Origin: VRUE01 sp035693025
GTDB lineage: Bacteria; Actinomycetota; Thermoleophilia; Solirubrobacterales; 70-9
Direction: 5' to 3'
NCBI GenBank assembly: GCA_035693025.1
Contig: DASSHI010000012.1
Span: forward strand, 66,674 to 130,673
Length of the DNA stretch: 64,000 nucleotides
Part shown: piece by piece, positions 48,999 through 58,137 of the stretch
Layout: each line of letters starts with the position of its first letter
Position numbering within the stretch: the stretch's first letter is position 1
Made by a program: the position numbers and the translations under genes
The notes under the pieces: generated by a model
Seen by the model: only the letters and a program-made list of their open reading frames with translations
Database searches by the model: none
Told to the model about the DNA's origin: nothing

Positions 48999-50432
48999 TC
49001 AGGCGTGGCGTGAGCGGATGACGACGCGGGCGCCACGCGACGGGATCATCGTCACGTTGCGGTGGACGGCGTGCTCGGGCTCGGGGTCGTCGGCCTCGAG
49101 GTCGAGCCGGCGGGCCATCGCCTCCAGCACGACGCGCTGCTCGGCCATCGCCAGGGCGGCGCCGAGGCAGCGGCGGATGCCGCCGCCGAAGGGGATCCAC
49201 TCGTAGGTTCCCGGCTTGCGGCCCCCGAGGAAGCGCTCGGGCCGGAACTCGAAGGGCTCGGGGTAGAGGTCCTCGCGGTGGTGCACGAGCAGGATGCTCA
49301 TCAGCACCGCCGCCTCGGCGGGCACCGCGTACTCGCCGAGGCGCCATGGCACCTTCACGCGGCGACCGATGATCGGGATCACAGGGCGCGAGCGCATCGC
49401 CTCGACGATCGTCGCCTCGATCCGATCCTCGGCGTCGCCCTCGCCGCGGACGGCGTCGAGCAGCGCGTCGTGGGCGGCCGGGTTGCGGACCAGTCGCTCC
49501 CAGGTCCAGGCGAGCGAGTTGGCGGTCGTCTCGTGACCGGCGAGGACCAGCGTGAGCAGCTCGTCGCGCAGTTCTTTGTCGCTCAGCGCCTCGCCCTCCT
49601 CGGTGCGAGCCTGCAGCAGCAGGGAGAGGATGTCGCGGCGCTCGCCGAGGTCGTCGGCGCCGCGTCGCTGCTCGATCACCGCGTAGGTCGCGCGGTCGAG
49701 GATGTCGAGACCGAGCTTCATCGTGCCAACCGGCTCGTCGCGGTTGAGGTTGATCAGTTCGGCGAGGTTGGAGAGTGGCCAGGTCGAGGCATTGACCAGG
49801 CGCCTGGTCACCTGTCGCAGCCGGTACTCGCGAGTCCCGCGCGCAGGCTTGCCCTCGATGCCGAAGATGCCGGCCATGATCACGTCGAGCGTGATCGCCT
49901 GCATGCGCGGCGCCAGGGCAAACGGGCGGCCGACCGGCCAGCGGTCGATCTCGCGCTCGGCGGCGTCGGCGATCATCTGCGTGTACTGCTCGATCGCCTC
50001 GCCGTGGAAGGACGGGAGCAGCAGCTTGCGCTGGCGCATGTGGCGGGGGCCGACCGCGGTGAGGACCGAGTTTGGGCCGACGATCGGCCGCAAGGGCGAT
50101 TCGCCGGTCAGCGAGGGCGCCTGCTCGGGCTTGGCGGTGAAGAGCGAGCGCACGTGGTCGGGATGGCTGGTGATCGTCGTCGGCTCGGGGATGATCCCGT
50201 GCATGCGGAAGACTTCGCCCAGCTCGCGGCGGGCGCGGAAGACGAACTGGATCTGGCGCTGGTTGAAGCGCAAGGTCTGCAGCAGACGCGGCCGCGCGAT
50301 CGTCGGCGGCTCCGGCAGGCCGCTCGCCTCGGCGGGATCGAGCGGCCCGGCCGGGGACGGTGGCGCTTCGCCGGTGAGCGCGTTCGGTGCAGGCGTCGCT
50401 GGCGGCGCGGCAGGTTCGACCAGCTCGGTCAC
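48999..50432 (-). CDS. Cytochrome P450
   Basis: About 477 residues from GTG 50432; ATG 50483 and 50492 are alternatives nearer the divergent pyk start. I-helix AGHETTANSLAW, K-helix ExxR region (IVEAMRSRPVIP, the first residues fit E-A-M-R), and the heme loop FGGGIRRCLGAALAMAEQ with the Cys ligand are complete. Pro-rich N-terminus without a membrane anchor, so soluble. A bacterial-type monooxygenase that needs ferredoxin; substrate unknown. It ends shortly after attR of the 15-kb element. Confidence 0.95.
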   Translation of the reverse strand: MTELVEPAAPPATPAPNALTGEAPPSPAGPLDPAEASGLPEPPTIARPRLLQTLRFNQRQIQFVFRARRELGEVFRMHGIIPEPTTITSHPDHVRSLFTAKPEQAPSLTGESPLRPIVGPNSVLTAVGPRHMRQRKLLLPSFHGEAIEQYTQMIADAAEREIDRWPVGRPFALAPRMQAITLDVIMAGIFGIEGKPARGTREYRLRQVTRRLVNASTWPLSNLAELINLNRDEPVGTMKLGLDILDRATYAVIEQRRGADDLGERRDILSLLLQARTEEGEALSDKELRDELLTLVLAGHETTANSLAWTWERLVRNPAAHDALLDAVRGEGDAEDRIEATIVEAMRSRPVIPIIGRRVKVPWRLGEYAVPAEAAVLMSILLVHHREDLYPEPFEFRPERFLGGRKPGTYEWIPFGGGIRRCLGAALAMAEQRVVLEAMARRLDLEADDPEPEHAVHRNVTMIPSRGARVVIRSRHA

Positions 50433-50440
50433 GTGCTCAG

Positions 50441-50489
50441 TGTCACACAGATCGATGTCACATCGAGCAGCCTCTACAGTCATGTGACG
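50441..50489. promoter_or_regulatory. Candidate operator: three GTCACA half-sites between P450 and pyk
   Basis: TGTCACA at 50441-50447 and 50456-50462 (direct, 15 bp apart) and the reverse TGTGACG at 50483-50489. They fill the short divergent region. A regulator site is plausible; which gene it controls is not clear. Confidence 0.35.
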
Positions 50490-50490
50490 C

Positions 50491-51903
50491 ATGTACGGCA
50501 GGCGTACCAAGATCATCGCGACCGTCGGCCCGGCGAGCTGGGACGAGGAGGTCCTACTGGGCCTGATCGAGGCCGGCGCCGACGTCTTCCGTCTCAACTT
50601 CTCCCACGCCGACCGCGAGCGTCACGCGCGCACGATCGAGTCGATCCGCGCCGCCGCCGAGAGCGCGGGACGCGAGGTGGCGGTGCTCGGCGACCTGCCG
50701 GGGCCGAAGTTGCGGATCGGCGAGCTACGCGGCGACGTCGCCGAGCTGGAGACGGGGATGCACGTGAAGCTGACCCCGCAGCAGATCGAAGGCGACCGGG
50801 AGACGATCCCGGTCGACTGGCCAGGCGTCAGCTCGCTGCGCGAAGACGAGCTGGTCTACCTGGCCGACGGTTCTATCCGGCTGCGCGTGCGCGAGCCCGA
50901 AGACGGCGGCGTGGACACCGAGGTCGAGGTGGGTGGGACGCTCTCCTCGCACAAGGGGATGAACATCCCCGGCGCGACCGTGCGCGCCGCCACCGACGGC
51001 GACCTCGGCTGGGTCGAGTTCGCGGTCGAGCAGGGCCTCGACCTGATCGCGATGTCGTTCGTCTCCTCGGCGGCCGACCTCGAGCCGGTCAGCGAGCGGC
51101 TGGCCTCGCTCGGCTCGGACATCCCGTTGATCGCCAAGATCGAGAAGCAGCAGGCGGCCGAGAACGCCGAGGAGATCGTCGCCGCGGCGAGCGGCGGAAT
51201 CATGGTCGCCCGCGGCGACCTCGGGATCGAGCTGCCCCTGGCGCAGGTGCCGGTCGTGCAGAAGCGCCTAATCCGCGCTGCCGGGCGCAGCTCCAAGCCG
51301 GCGATCACGGCGACCCAGATGCTCGCCTCGATGGTGACCGAGCGCCGCCCGACCCGGGCCGAGGTGACCGACGTCGCCAACGCGATCTTCGACGGCACCG
51401 ACGCCGTGATGCTCTCCGAGGAGACCGCCGTCGGCCGCCACCCCATAGAGGCGGTGCGGGTGATGGATCAGATCGCCCGTGCCACCGAGCCCGACCTCCC
51501 CTACGGGGAGTGGCTGTTCAACCGCACCGACCAGGCGACGCAGGACGTCGCCGACTCGGTCGCGCAGAGCGCCGTCGGCGCGGTCTACCGGCTGGGCCTG
51601 GCGGCGCTGGTCGTGCCGACGACGAGCGGGCGCAGCGCGCGGCTCGTCTCCGCCCACAGGCCCAACGTTCCGGTTCTGGCGATCTCGCCGCGGGCCGAGA
51701 CGGTGCGCCGGCTCAACCTGCTCTTCGGGGTGCGGGCGATCCACAGCAAGCACGAGACCGAGGTGCGTGGCCTGCTCGACGACTGCGCCTCGCTGGCCGT
51801 CCGCAACGGTGTCGCCCGCTCCGGCGACCTGATCGCGATCGTCGCCGGCATGCCGGACCAGGAGCTCGGCACGAACCTCTTCGAGGTCCACCGCGTGCCC
51901 TGA
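50491..51903 (+). CDS. pyk: Pyruvate kinase
   Basis: 470 residues, ATG 50491. TKIIATVGPASWDEEVL, VFRLNFSHADRERH, and the active-site KIEKQQAAENAEEI with MVARGDLGIELP are all intact. KPAITATQMLASM and the C-terminal allosteric domain complete the normal length. It makes ATP and pyruvate from phosphoenolpyruvate and ADP at the end of glycolysis. Its last four codons form one arm of the inverted repeat at 51891. Confidence 0.97.
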   Translation: MYGRRTKIIATVGPASWDEEVLLGLIEAGADVFRLNFSHADRERHARTIESIRAAAESAGREVAVLGDLPGPKLRIGELRGDVAELETGMHVKLTPQQIEGDRETIPVDWPGVSSLREDELVYLADGSIRLRVREPEDGGVDTEVEVGGTLSSHKGMNIPGATVRAATDGDLGWVEFAVEQGLDLIAMSFVSSAADLEPVSERLASLGSDIPLIAKIEKQQAAENAEEIVAAASGGIMVARGDLGIELPLAQVPVVQKRLIRAAGRSSKPAITATQMLASMVTERRPTRAEVTDVANAIFDGTDAVMLSEETAVGRHPIEAVRVMDQIARATEPDLPYGEWLFNRTDQATQDVADSVAQSAVGAVYRLGLAALVVPTTSGRSARLVSAHRPNVPVLAISPRAETVRRLNLLFGVRAIHSKHETEVRGLLDDCASLAVRNGVARSGDLIAIVAGMPDQELGTNLFEVHRVP

Positions 51904-52012
51904 GGCGCCCCGGATACCGGCGCGCTACTGCGTCATCGGTCGTCGAAAGGCAGAGCCTTCCGACTCCCTCTTCCTTGTATCGCTTGGTCCCGGAACGCCT
52001 CAGGGCACGCGG
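51891..52012. repeat. Interspersed element copy 2 with perfect inverted-repeat ends
   Basis: Perfect 17-bp terminal repeats (51891-51907 and 51996-52012) around 88 bp. Interior blocks match the element at 17357: CTGCGTC-TCGGTCG (51928-51942), GCAGAGC, CTCCCT, TCCTTG, GCTTG, in the same order. The left arm contains the last codons and stop of pyk. An internal AAGGC/GCCTT hairpin is also present. It may act as terminator or be a mobile palindromic unit. Confidence 0.65.
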
Positions 52013-52027
52013 TAGGGTTCTCGGGTG

Positions 52028-52495
52028 ATGACGGATTTCGACGCGATCGCGCAGGGGATGACGCAGGCGGTGCCTTTTGCCGGGCACCTCGGCTTGGAGA
52101 TAACCCAGGTCGCTCCGGGTGAGGCCTCGGTGACGCTGCCCGAGCGCCCCGAGCTGGGCAATCACGTCGGCTCGCAGCACGCCGGGGCTCTATTCACGGT
52201 GGCCGAGACGGCGTCGGGCGCCGCATTCGTCGGCGCCTTCGTCGAGCGTATGGCCGACGTGACGCCGCTAGCGCGCAGCGCCGAGATCTCCTACGAGAAG
52301 ATCGCCAGGGGGCCGATCGAGGCGCGGGCGAGGCTTGCCATGCCGGCGGCCGATGCGCTCGCCACGCTGGACGCGGAGGGCAAGGTCGAGTTTCCCTGCG
52401 AGATAGAGCTCTTCGACGGCGAGGGCACGCGGGTCGCGACCGCGACGGTGAACTGGCACGTGCGGTTGAACAAGCCGGCCGACGTTCCCGCATGA
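52028..52495 (+). CDS. PaaI-like hotdog-fold thioesterase
   Basis: 155 residues from ATG 52028 (GTG 52025 is next to it). MTQAVPFAGHLGLEITQVAP, ELGNHVGSQHAGALFTVAET (catalytic region HVGSQHAGA) and the following strands give a single hotdog domain as in DUF4442/PaaI-type acyl-CoA thioesterases. The next gene, an enoyl-CoA hydratase homologue, overlaps its stop by 4 bp, so both likely act on acyl-CoA. Confidence 0.88.
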   Translation: MTDFDAIAQGMTQAVPFAGHLGLEITQVAPGEASVTLPERPELGNHVGSQHAGALFTVAETASGAAFVGAFVERMADVTPLARSAEISYEKIARGPIEARARLAMPAADALATLDAEGKVEFPCEIELFDGEGTRVATATVNWHVRLNKPADVPA

Positions 52496-53268
52496 GTCTC
52501 GTCCGGCTCGAGCGCGACGACGTCGGGCTGGCGGTCGCGAGCTTCGACAGCCCGCCGCTCAACCTCTTCAATCGGGCGCTGTTCGAAGACCTGCAGGCGG
52601 CGATCGCGGCGGTCGAGGCCGATCCCCCGCGGGCGCTGCTCTTCCGCGCCGAGGGCCGGGCGGTCTCCGGCGGGGTCGACGTGCATGAGTTCGACGGGTT
52701 GACGCCGGAGCAGGGCAGCGCCCTCTGGGACGACCTGATCGGCACGGTCGAGCGGGTCGAAGCGCTGCCGCTGCCGGTCCTCTTCGCCGCGCATGCCCTG
52801 ACCCTGACCGCGGCCTTCGAGCTGGCGCTGGGCTGCGACCTGATCCTCGCCGCCCGCTCGGCTCAGTTCGGCCTCGTCGAGAAGGTCGTCGGCCTGACGC
52901 CCTCGATGGGCGGTACCCAGCGCCTCGCCGAGCGCGCCGGCAGCGGCCGCGCCCGCCACTTCGTGATGAGCGGCGAGCTCTTCGGGGCCGAGGAGATGGA
53001 GCGCTGGGGCGTGGTCAACCTGCTCTGGGACGACGAGGGCTTCGACGAGCGCGCCCGCGCCTACGCCGCCGAGCTGGCGGCCGGCCCGACCAAGGCCCAC
53101 GCGATGACCAAACGCATCCTCCGCCGCTTCCGCGAAGGCGGCATCCCCGCCGCCGACCAGGCCGTCCGCGACGAAGCCGCCGACCTCTTCGCCACCGAGG
53201 ACCTCCAGAACGCCGTCAAGACCTTCCTCGCCCAGGGCCCCGGGCACGCCGAGTTTCACGGCCGCTGA
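52492..53268 (+). CDS. Enoyl-CoA hydratase/isomerase family protein
   Basis: 258 residues from ATG 52492 (ATGA overlap with the thioesterase). LFRAEGRAVSGGVDVHEF is the first oxyanion-hole region, and ALTLTAAFELALGCDLILAA the second. The usual catalytic Glu pair is not fully evident (ELALGCD has one), so the exact reaction is open. It belongs to fatty-acid or related acyl-CoA metabolism in the cytoplasm. Confidence 0.88.
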   Translation: MSLVRLERDDVGLAVASFDSPPLNLFNRALFEDLQAAIAAVEADPPRALLFRAEGRAVSGGVDVHEFDGLTPEQGSALWDDLIGTVERVEALPLPVLFAAHALTLTAAFELALGCDLILAARSAQFGLVEKVVGLTPSMGGTQRLAERAGSGRARHFVMSGELFGAEEMERWGVVNLLWDDEGFDERARAYAAELAAGPTKAHAMTKRILRRFREGGIPAADQAVRDEAADLFATEDLQNAVKTFLAQGPGHAEFHGR

Positions 53269-53330
53269 CCCACTCGCGGCCCAAAGCCAGTCCCCATACA
53301 ATGCCCCCTGAGAGGCTCCGGCCTCAACCC

Positions 53331-53404
53331 GCGCCTGTAGCTCAGTTGGATAGAGCGTCGGTCTACGAAACCGAAGGTCACAGGTTCGAATCCTGTCAGG
53401 CGCG
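53331..53404 (+). tRNA. tRNA-Arg (ACG anticodon), integration site
   Basis: GCGCCTG acceptor, TAGCTCAGTTGGATAGAGCG D-arm, anticodon loop CTACGAA (ACG), GGTTCGAATCC, CAGGCGC plus discriminator G. No CCA encoded. Bases from 53363 belong to the 40-bp repeat found again at 58138. Confidence 0.96.
53363..53402 (+). repeat. attL: 40-bp direct repeat in tRNA-Arg
   Basis: CTACGAAACCG... to ...CAGGCG, identical to 58138-58177. Next base C53403 against T58178. Confidence 0.92.
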
Positions 53405-53736
53405 TTCCGCTGTGCCCCGGGGAGTGCCGCGCGTTTCCCGGTGTGGAGCGAGATCGTCGGCTTCGGGGTGGATCGGCGTTCCGGGCGCCGCCGGACAGTT
53501 CCGGGGCGTTCCGCGAAGTCTCGGTCTCGGTTTCGTGCCTGAGCCGCCCGTTTTCGAGCAGCGGGCCAGAGACGTGCTGCGAGCTTCCGACCGCCCCTCC
53601 GGGCGGCCGATTATGGCACGGCTTCGCCGTGCGGAGGCCGCCTGTAGGGAGGGGCGGAAGGGGTCTGACCTTCGGTCTTCCGGGAGCTTTGAAGCCCAAG
53701 CCGATGCAGGCGGGGTTCGCCTTGGACAGAGGTGGC
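53405..53736. other. Non-coding leader of the 4.8-kb element (332 bp)
   Basis: No supported gene. Two hairpins lie close together: CCGCCC/GGGCGG (53591-53606) and GCACGGC/GCCGTGC (53616-53632). Repeated TTCCGGG/GTTCCG words may be arm-type integrase sites. The region should hold the attP arms. Confidence 0.5.
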
Positions 53737-53929
53737 ATGGAGAGGAAATCCAGCAAGCCACGCTTCTTCACCGAGCGAACCCTCGCCGACCTCCTCGCGG
53801 TCAGTGATCGGACCATCCGCAACTGGATCAGGCGGCGAGTTGCCCAGCTACAAGCTCGGAGCGGCGCGGCGGATTGACCCTTCCGACGTTGAAGACTTCC
53901 TAGCCCGTCAGAGAGATGAGGCGTCATGA
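53737..53929 (+). pseudogene. Excisionase-like HTH gene, frameshifted
   Basis: ATG 53737 starts MERKSSKPRFFTERTLADLL, then AVSDRTIRNWIRR in one frame. GELPSYKLGAARRIDPSDVE, then DFLARQRDEAS, continues one frame on. Together they form a complete 64-residue MerR/AlpA-type HTH_17 protein typical of excisionases. The shift is at GGCGGCGAG near 53835. Its stop overlaps the integrase ATG (ATGA). Confidence 0.8.
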
Positions 53930-55015
53930 GGCGCGATTCTCCGATCAAACGCCGAAACCCCTCGGGACAGGTCGTATGGGTGGCGCGCTACACCGGCCGC
54001 GACGGGCGCCGCCACATCGCCAAGCCGACCTGGAACCGCGGCAAAGGCACCTTCAAGCGGAAGGCCGATGCGCAGAGAGCGATTGACGAGGCATACGGCC
54101 TTTCGGATCGACCGGACACCCTCGGCGACTTCTTCGCTACCTGGACCGACCGGCACCCGCGCTCGGAGCGGACCAAACGCGACCAACGAGCACCGCATCA
54201 GCCGCGTCACTGATGTTGAGATTGAGGGCATCTCCTTAAAGAACTGGCCGATGCGAGAGCTGCGCCGCCGCCACGCGCTGGCCCTGGTCGACCACATGTT
54301 CAGGGCCGAAGGTCGAGCCACCACGGGAGCGGTCGGGATCATCCGCTCGCTGTCAGCAATGACCGAGGATGCAATCACCGACGAAGTCTGCGACCTCAAC
54401 CCCTTCAAGGGCGTGCGGGTCCGAGCCAACGATCCGAGGGCGCAGAAGAAGCCTCGCCCGATCCGCGTCTTCACCTTCGAGGAGATGCACCGCTTCGCCA
54501 GAGCGGCCGGAGAGCATGAGCCAATGATCCGCGTCTTCACCGACACCGGCCTCCGACTCGGTGAGGTTCTGCCGCTACGCCGCGAAGACTTCGACGGCGA
54601 GACTCTTCAAGTTCGCCGCACCGCCCACGAGGGCGTGATCCTCGAGGGTACGAAGACCGACCACGGCGAGCAGGATGCTGGCCGCATTGTCCCCGTCCCC
54701 GCAACCCTCGCCTGGATGCTCGAAGCGCAGCTACGGATCAGCGACGAAAGCGATCTCCTCTTCACGACCCCAACGGGCCGCATGTGGCGCGAGCGCAACT
54801 TCTATCGCGATCTCTGGAGGCCGGCCCAAGAAGCAACCGGCCTAGACATCCGCCCCCACGAGTGCCGCCACAGCTACGTCACGCATCTACGTGCTGTCGG
54901 CGTCAATGACGCCGCTTGGTTCGAGATCGCCGGACACTGCGTCGAGACGATGCTGGCGCGCTATACGCATGCGATGGGTAAAAGCTTTTCGGCCGTCCGC
55001 AAGGCGATTAGCTAG
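53926..55015 (+). pseudogene. Tyrosine recombinase (phage-type integrase), frameshifted
   Basis: ATG 53926 opens with NPSGQVVWVARYTGRDGRRH and the SAM-like N-terminal region up to WTDRHPRSERTK (~54173). The frame then moves forward by one (TNEHRISRVTDVEIEGISLK). Catalytic residues are all present in the second part: DTGLRLGEVLPLRREDF (Arg), PHECRHSYVTHL (HxxR), IAGHCVETMLARYTHA (H/Tyr). About 363 residues if joined. Catalysis is intact but expression would need a repaired frame. Probably the integrase that used tRNA-Arg. Confidence 0.88.
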
Positions 55016-55131
55016 GTCGCCTTGCGCCAACCGGCCGACATTCGCGCAACTATCCGGCGGCTAAACAGGCCTAGAACGTATAAGAGGGAGCGGCCCGCAA
55101 GGGCGACTCCCTCTGTAAGTGCTTGGCCGCA

Positions 55132-56739
55132 ATGGCCTGTAGCCAGTATAGCCTCCGGCATCCAATGATCAAGCCCGACCCGTTTTGCGAGCAGGTCTGT
55201 GCGCGGCTCTTCGACTATTTCAGCATGCGCGCGGGCTGGCATCGTAGATCATGGGACCTCGGGCTCTGCATGGGCCTCAGGGAGCTTGAGGAGGCGATAT
55301 CTGCGGAAGACCGCGGATGTCTTTCCTCGCAGTCTGTCTCGTGGTTGGCAAGCTCCCTTAAGCGCCCGGCGGGCAGGGACCCCGGCGTAGGTAGCTCGGC
55401 ACTCAGGCGGTCATTGCAGGACTGTCTTAGCTCGACGATGAAGGCGGGAAGCGCGCAGCATAAAAAGCTCGGCCAGATCGCCAGCAATATCGACGGGAAC
55501 TACTTAGAGAGATGGGCAGCAGCCTTAAGCCCTCGCCCTACGCAGTTTGACGCTGAGAAAGTTGCCAGAGCTATCGCTGAGCATCTATTCGATCACGGGT
55601 TCGACACTCGCTACCTGCATCGATGGTTGTCCTACCACGTTAAGTACAACCCCGTAGAACTAACGACCTCCGACCTACTAGAGACGGCCGCTGAAATCAG
55701 AAACGAGCCACTAACTGAGTTCGAGATTGTTGCTGGCGTTTCGCCTCTTCCTGGAAGCAAACGCCCTGAAAGTTGGATGAAGGTTCGCGAGCTCCGGAAA
55801 TGGGCTGAACGCGAGGGCTATTCGCTAAGCAACATCAGGGTCGGCGGAGGGATCAAATTTAAAATCGCATCAACTGATAAATGGAGCGCGGTCGCAAGAG
55901 TTGTCCAGCAGCTTGAGCAGTACGAATCCAGGGTGAAGATCGGAACTCGTGAGAGATCTTTACGGGTTGAGGTGATTTGGGTTGCGGGCTGTCATGGCGA
56001 AAAGTTTGTCCACCAACCAGCGCGAAAAGTTGATGTTCTAGCTCTGGCTCGCCAAGAGCGTCTTTATGCGTCCGCTGTAGACAACCCGGTCGATTCTGCA
56101 CTCCAGCTCGCTGCCCCAATGGAGGATGGATCAACGACGTCTGCGGTGGCTGGGGGATGGGCGGCAATCGAGACCGCTCTGACTGCACCGGGCGATATAG
56201 GCAACGTGCTGGCTGCGGATCGGATGGCAGATATCGTGGCTTGCTCTTACGTTCGAGCTGAGTTGACGAAACTCGCAGCTGTTTACGAGCACGAGTCAAG
56301 CGATGAATTGGCACAAGCCATCGCCGCTAGCAAGGAAAACCGGGGGCGTTGCCGATTGCTTCTTGGGGCAATACTGGATTCCACGAAAACTGTCGACTTT
56401 CAGGATTCCTCCCACACAGCGGCACTGATGCGGATTGAGCGAATCATTCAAGAGCCAAAAGCGGAATTGACCGAGATTCGGGAGCGTGCACAGCGCGCAT
56501 TTCGGCGGCTTTACCGGCATCGCAACCTGCTATTGCATGGAGGGCTTAGCGGCGCAGTAGGGGTAAATCGGAGTCTCACGGCAGTTGCTCCCATTCTGGG
56601 AGCCGGGCTGGACCGTCTCGCACATGCGTGGCTCGTCGAAGATTTGGAACCGCTCGATCTCGCCGCCCGCGCTCGGCTTGGCATTGAGTTGCTCGGGAGT
56701 GGGGACGGTTCGAACCTTGTGGATCTTCTGGAGTCGTAA
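55132..56739 (+). CDS. Probable HEPN-domain protein, island cargo
   Basis: About 535 residues from ATG 55132; ATG 55165 is an alternative. The N-terminal 400 residues match no family I recognise, with FDYFSMRAGWHRRSWDLGLC and LSPRPTQFDAEKVARAIAEH as notable stretches. The C-terminal ~120 residues are helical and include FRRLYRHRNLLLHGGLSG. The R-N-L-L-L-H unit fits the Rx4-6H active site of HEPN ribonucleases (Apea-like group). HEPN proteins often cut RNA in phage defence. The Schlafen-like gene follows after 52 bp. No membrane spans. Confidence 0.7.
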   Translation: MACSQYSLRHPMIKPDPFCEQVCARLFDYFSMRAGWHRRSWDLGLCMGLRELEEAISAEDRGCLSSQSVSWLASSLKRPAGRDPGVGSSALRRSLQDCLSSTMKAGSAQHKKLGQIASNIDGNYLERWAAALSPRPTQFDAEKVARAIAEHLFDHGFDTRYLHRWLSYHVKYNPVELTTSDLLETAAEIRNEPLTEFEIVAGVSPLPGSKRPESWMKVRELRKWAEREGYSLSNIRVGGGIKFKIASTDKWSAVARVVQQLEQYESRVKIGTRERSLRVEVIWVAGCHGEKFVHQPARKVDVLALARQERLYASAVDNPVDSALQLAAPMEDGSTTSAVAGGWAAIETALTAPGDIGNVLAADRMADIVACSYVRAELTKLAAVYEHESSDELAQAIAASKENRGRCRLLLGAILDSTKTVDFQDSSHTAALMRIERIIQEPKAELTEIRERAQRAFRRLYRHRNLLLHGGLSGAVGVNRSLTAVAPILGAGLDRLAHAWLVEDLEPLDLAARARLGIELLGSGDGSNLVDLLES

Positions 56740-56791
56740 CCGGCAGCCGAGCCCAGACCGAAGGCCCTGGTTTTAAGCCAGAATCGGCTAC

Positions 56792-58042
56792 ATGGCAGAA
56801 GCCCAACCACCTGATCTCAACCAGCGCCTTCGCCGGCCTTCCGAGCGTCTCGCGCTTGTCGAGTACATCGCTAGTTCGCCAACGCTGCAAGAGAATGAGC
56901 ACCTTGAGTGGAAGTCGGGCTATGACCTTGGGAAACGGCCCGACGCAGGCAAGGTCGCCAAGCAGTTGATTGGCTTTGCCAACCGTGACCCGGCACGAGC
57001 GCAGCGGCAGACTGGGGGCTACGCCTACGTGCTGCTCGGCGTTGAGCCGGGGGCAGTGACTGGTGTTCCGGTCTGGGACTCGGCCGACATTGAGAGTTGG
57101 CTCAGCCGCTTCGTTCCGTCTGAGCTGATGTACGACGTTCATTACGTAAGCGCCGAGGGCAAAGAGATATTGCTTCTGGAGGTAGACCCCCCACGTCAGG
57201 GGGATCCGATCTTCTGCTTGCAAGCCTCCACTGGCGAGGGGAACGCGAATTTGTCCGAAGGGACGATTTACGTGCGGCGCGGTGGGAAGACTGAGCCAGC
57301 AAATGCCATCGAGATCGCGATGTTGACTGAGCGAGCCAGAACCGCCGCAGGGGGCGCCCAGCTGGAGCTGGAGGTTGCGGTCGAAGCGCAGGATTTGAGC
57401 ACTCTCGAAACGGATCCTCTCAAGGAATCGGTGAGGGAGCGGTGGATCGATCAGGAGAGACTTCGGCTCTTAGAGAGCTTGCCGACTAACCATCTCCTGC
57501 CCAGAACCTTTGGCGAGTCCCGCAGCCCGGCTCAGTACGAGAACCAAGTTGAGACCTATCTCGGAGAGATCAGGAAGGGCTGGCCGATGTTTGCCCTTTC
57601 GCAGCACGTCAAGCACAGCAAGCCATCCCTCGCGCTCGCCGTGACGAACCAAACCGATGAGAACTTCGAGAACGTTGTTGTCGAGATAGAGGTGCCGTTG
57701 CCAAGCAGTTGTGTCGGAACCTCTGCCGGGTCAGTAGTCGAGGCATTGTCCGTTGCTCAGCTGATCGAGTGGGGAGAGAACCCAATCACCAAGATTGACC
57801 GGTCGATCTTCGGAGCATCCCCGGGCGCGGAGATCTCTCCGACTAGCGATGAGTGGACGAAGGTGCGTTTTCCCCCAGCGCACGTCTATCCGCAGACCAG
57901 CCAACTCCTGGAAGCCCTAACTTTGGCGCTCGCTCCTGAGTGGGCAGGCGAAAATCTGGCATTTGAGTGGCGCATTGCTGCTGCAAATGCCCGCGGTGTG
58001 ATCACTGGGAGCGTGATCGTCGCGATTCCCGAGGCTAGCTAG
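56792..58042 (+). CDS. Schlafen AlbA_2-domain protein, island cargo
   Basis: 416 residues from ATG 56792. The N-terminal AlbA_2/Schlafen-type domain covers residues ~25-185: ENEHLEWKSGYDLGKRPDAG, AKQLIGFANRDPARA, GGYAYVLLGVEPGAVTGV and GTIYVRRGGKTEPAN, in the order seen in Schlafen-like DNA/RNA-binding proteins. The C-terminal ~200 residues form a beta-rich domain of unknown type (LALAVTNQTDENFENVVVEI). Schlafen-type domains can cleave tRNA, and the gene lies with a HEPN protein in a small island. A joint role in defence is inferred. Confidence 0.8.
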   Translation: MAEAQPPDLNQRLRRPSERLALVEYIASSPTLQENEHLEWKSGYDLGKRPDAGKVAKQLIGFANRDPARAQRQTGGYAYVLLGVEPGAVTGVPVWDSADIESWLSRFVPSELMYDVHYVSAEGKEILLLEVDPPRQGDPIFCLQASTGEGNANLSEGTIYVRRGGKTEPANAIEIAMLTERARTAAGGAQLELEVAVEAQDLSTLETDPLKESVRERWIDQERLRLLESLPTNHLLPRTFGESRSPAQYENQVETYLGEIRKGWPMFALSQHVKHSKPSLALAVTNQTDENFENVVVEIEVPLPSSCVGTSAGSVVEALSVAQLIEWGENPITKIDRSIFGASPGAEISPTSDEWTKVRFPPAHVYPQTSQLLEALTLALAPEWAGENLAFEWRIAAANARGVITGSVIVAIPEAS

Positions 58043-58137
58043 GCGGAGCATCGAGGATCAGCCGACACATGAGGTTGTGGTCGCATCCCGGTCGCATCAC
58101 CTTCGCAATCGCCGCTCCAGCGCCTCGCTCGCCCGTC

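Noticed and set aside
49062..52028. 988-codon plus-strand frame from P450 to thioesterase
   Set aside because: It is antisense to the P450 gene and out of frame with pyk; both of those are certain.
53256..53948. 230-codon minus-strand frame over tRNA-Arg and the element leader
   Set aside because: It runs antisense through a tRNA and contains the TGTRLTGFEPVTFGF-type reading typical of tRNA antisense.
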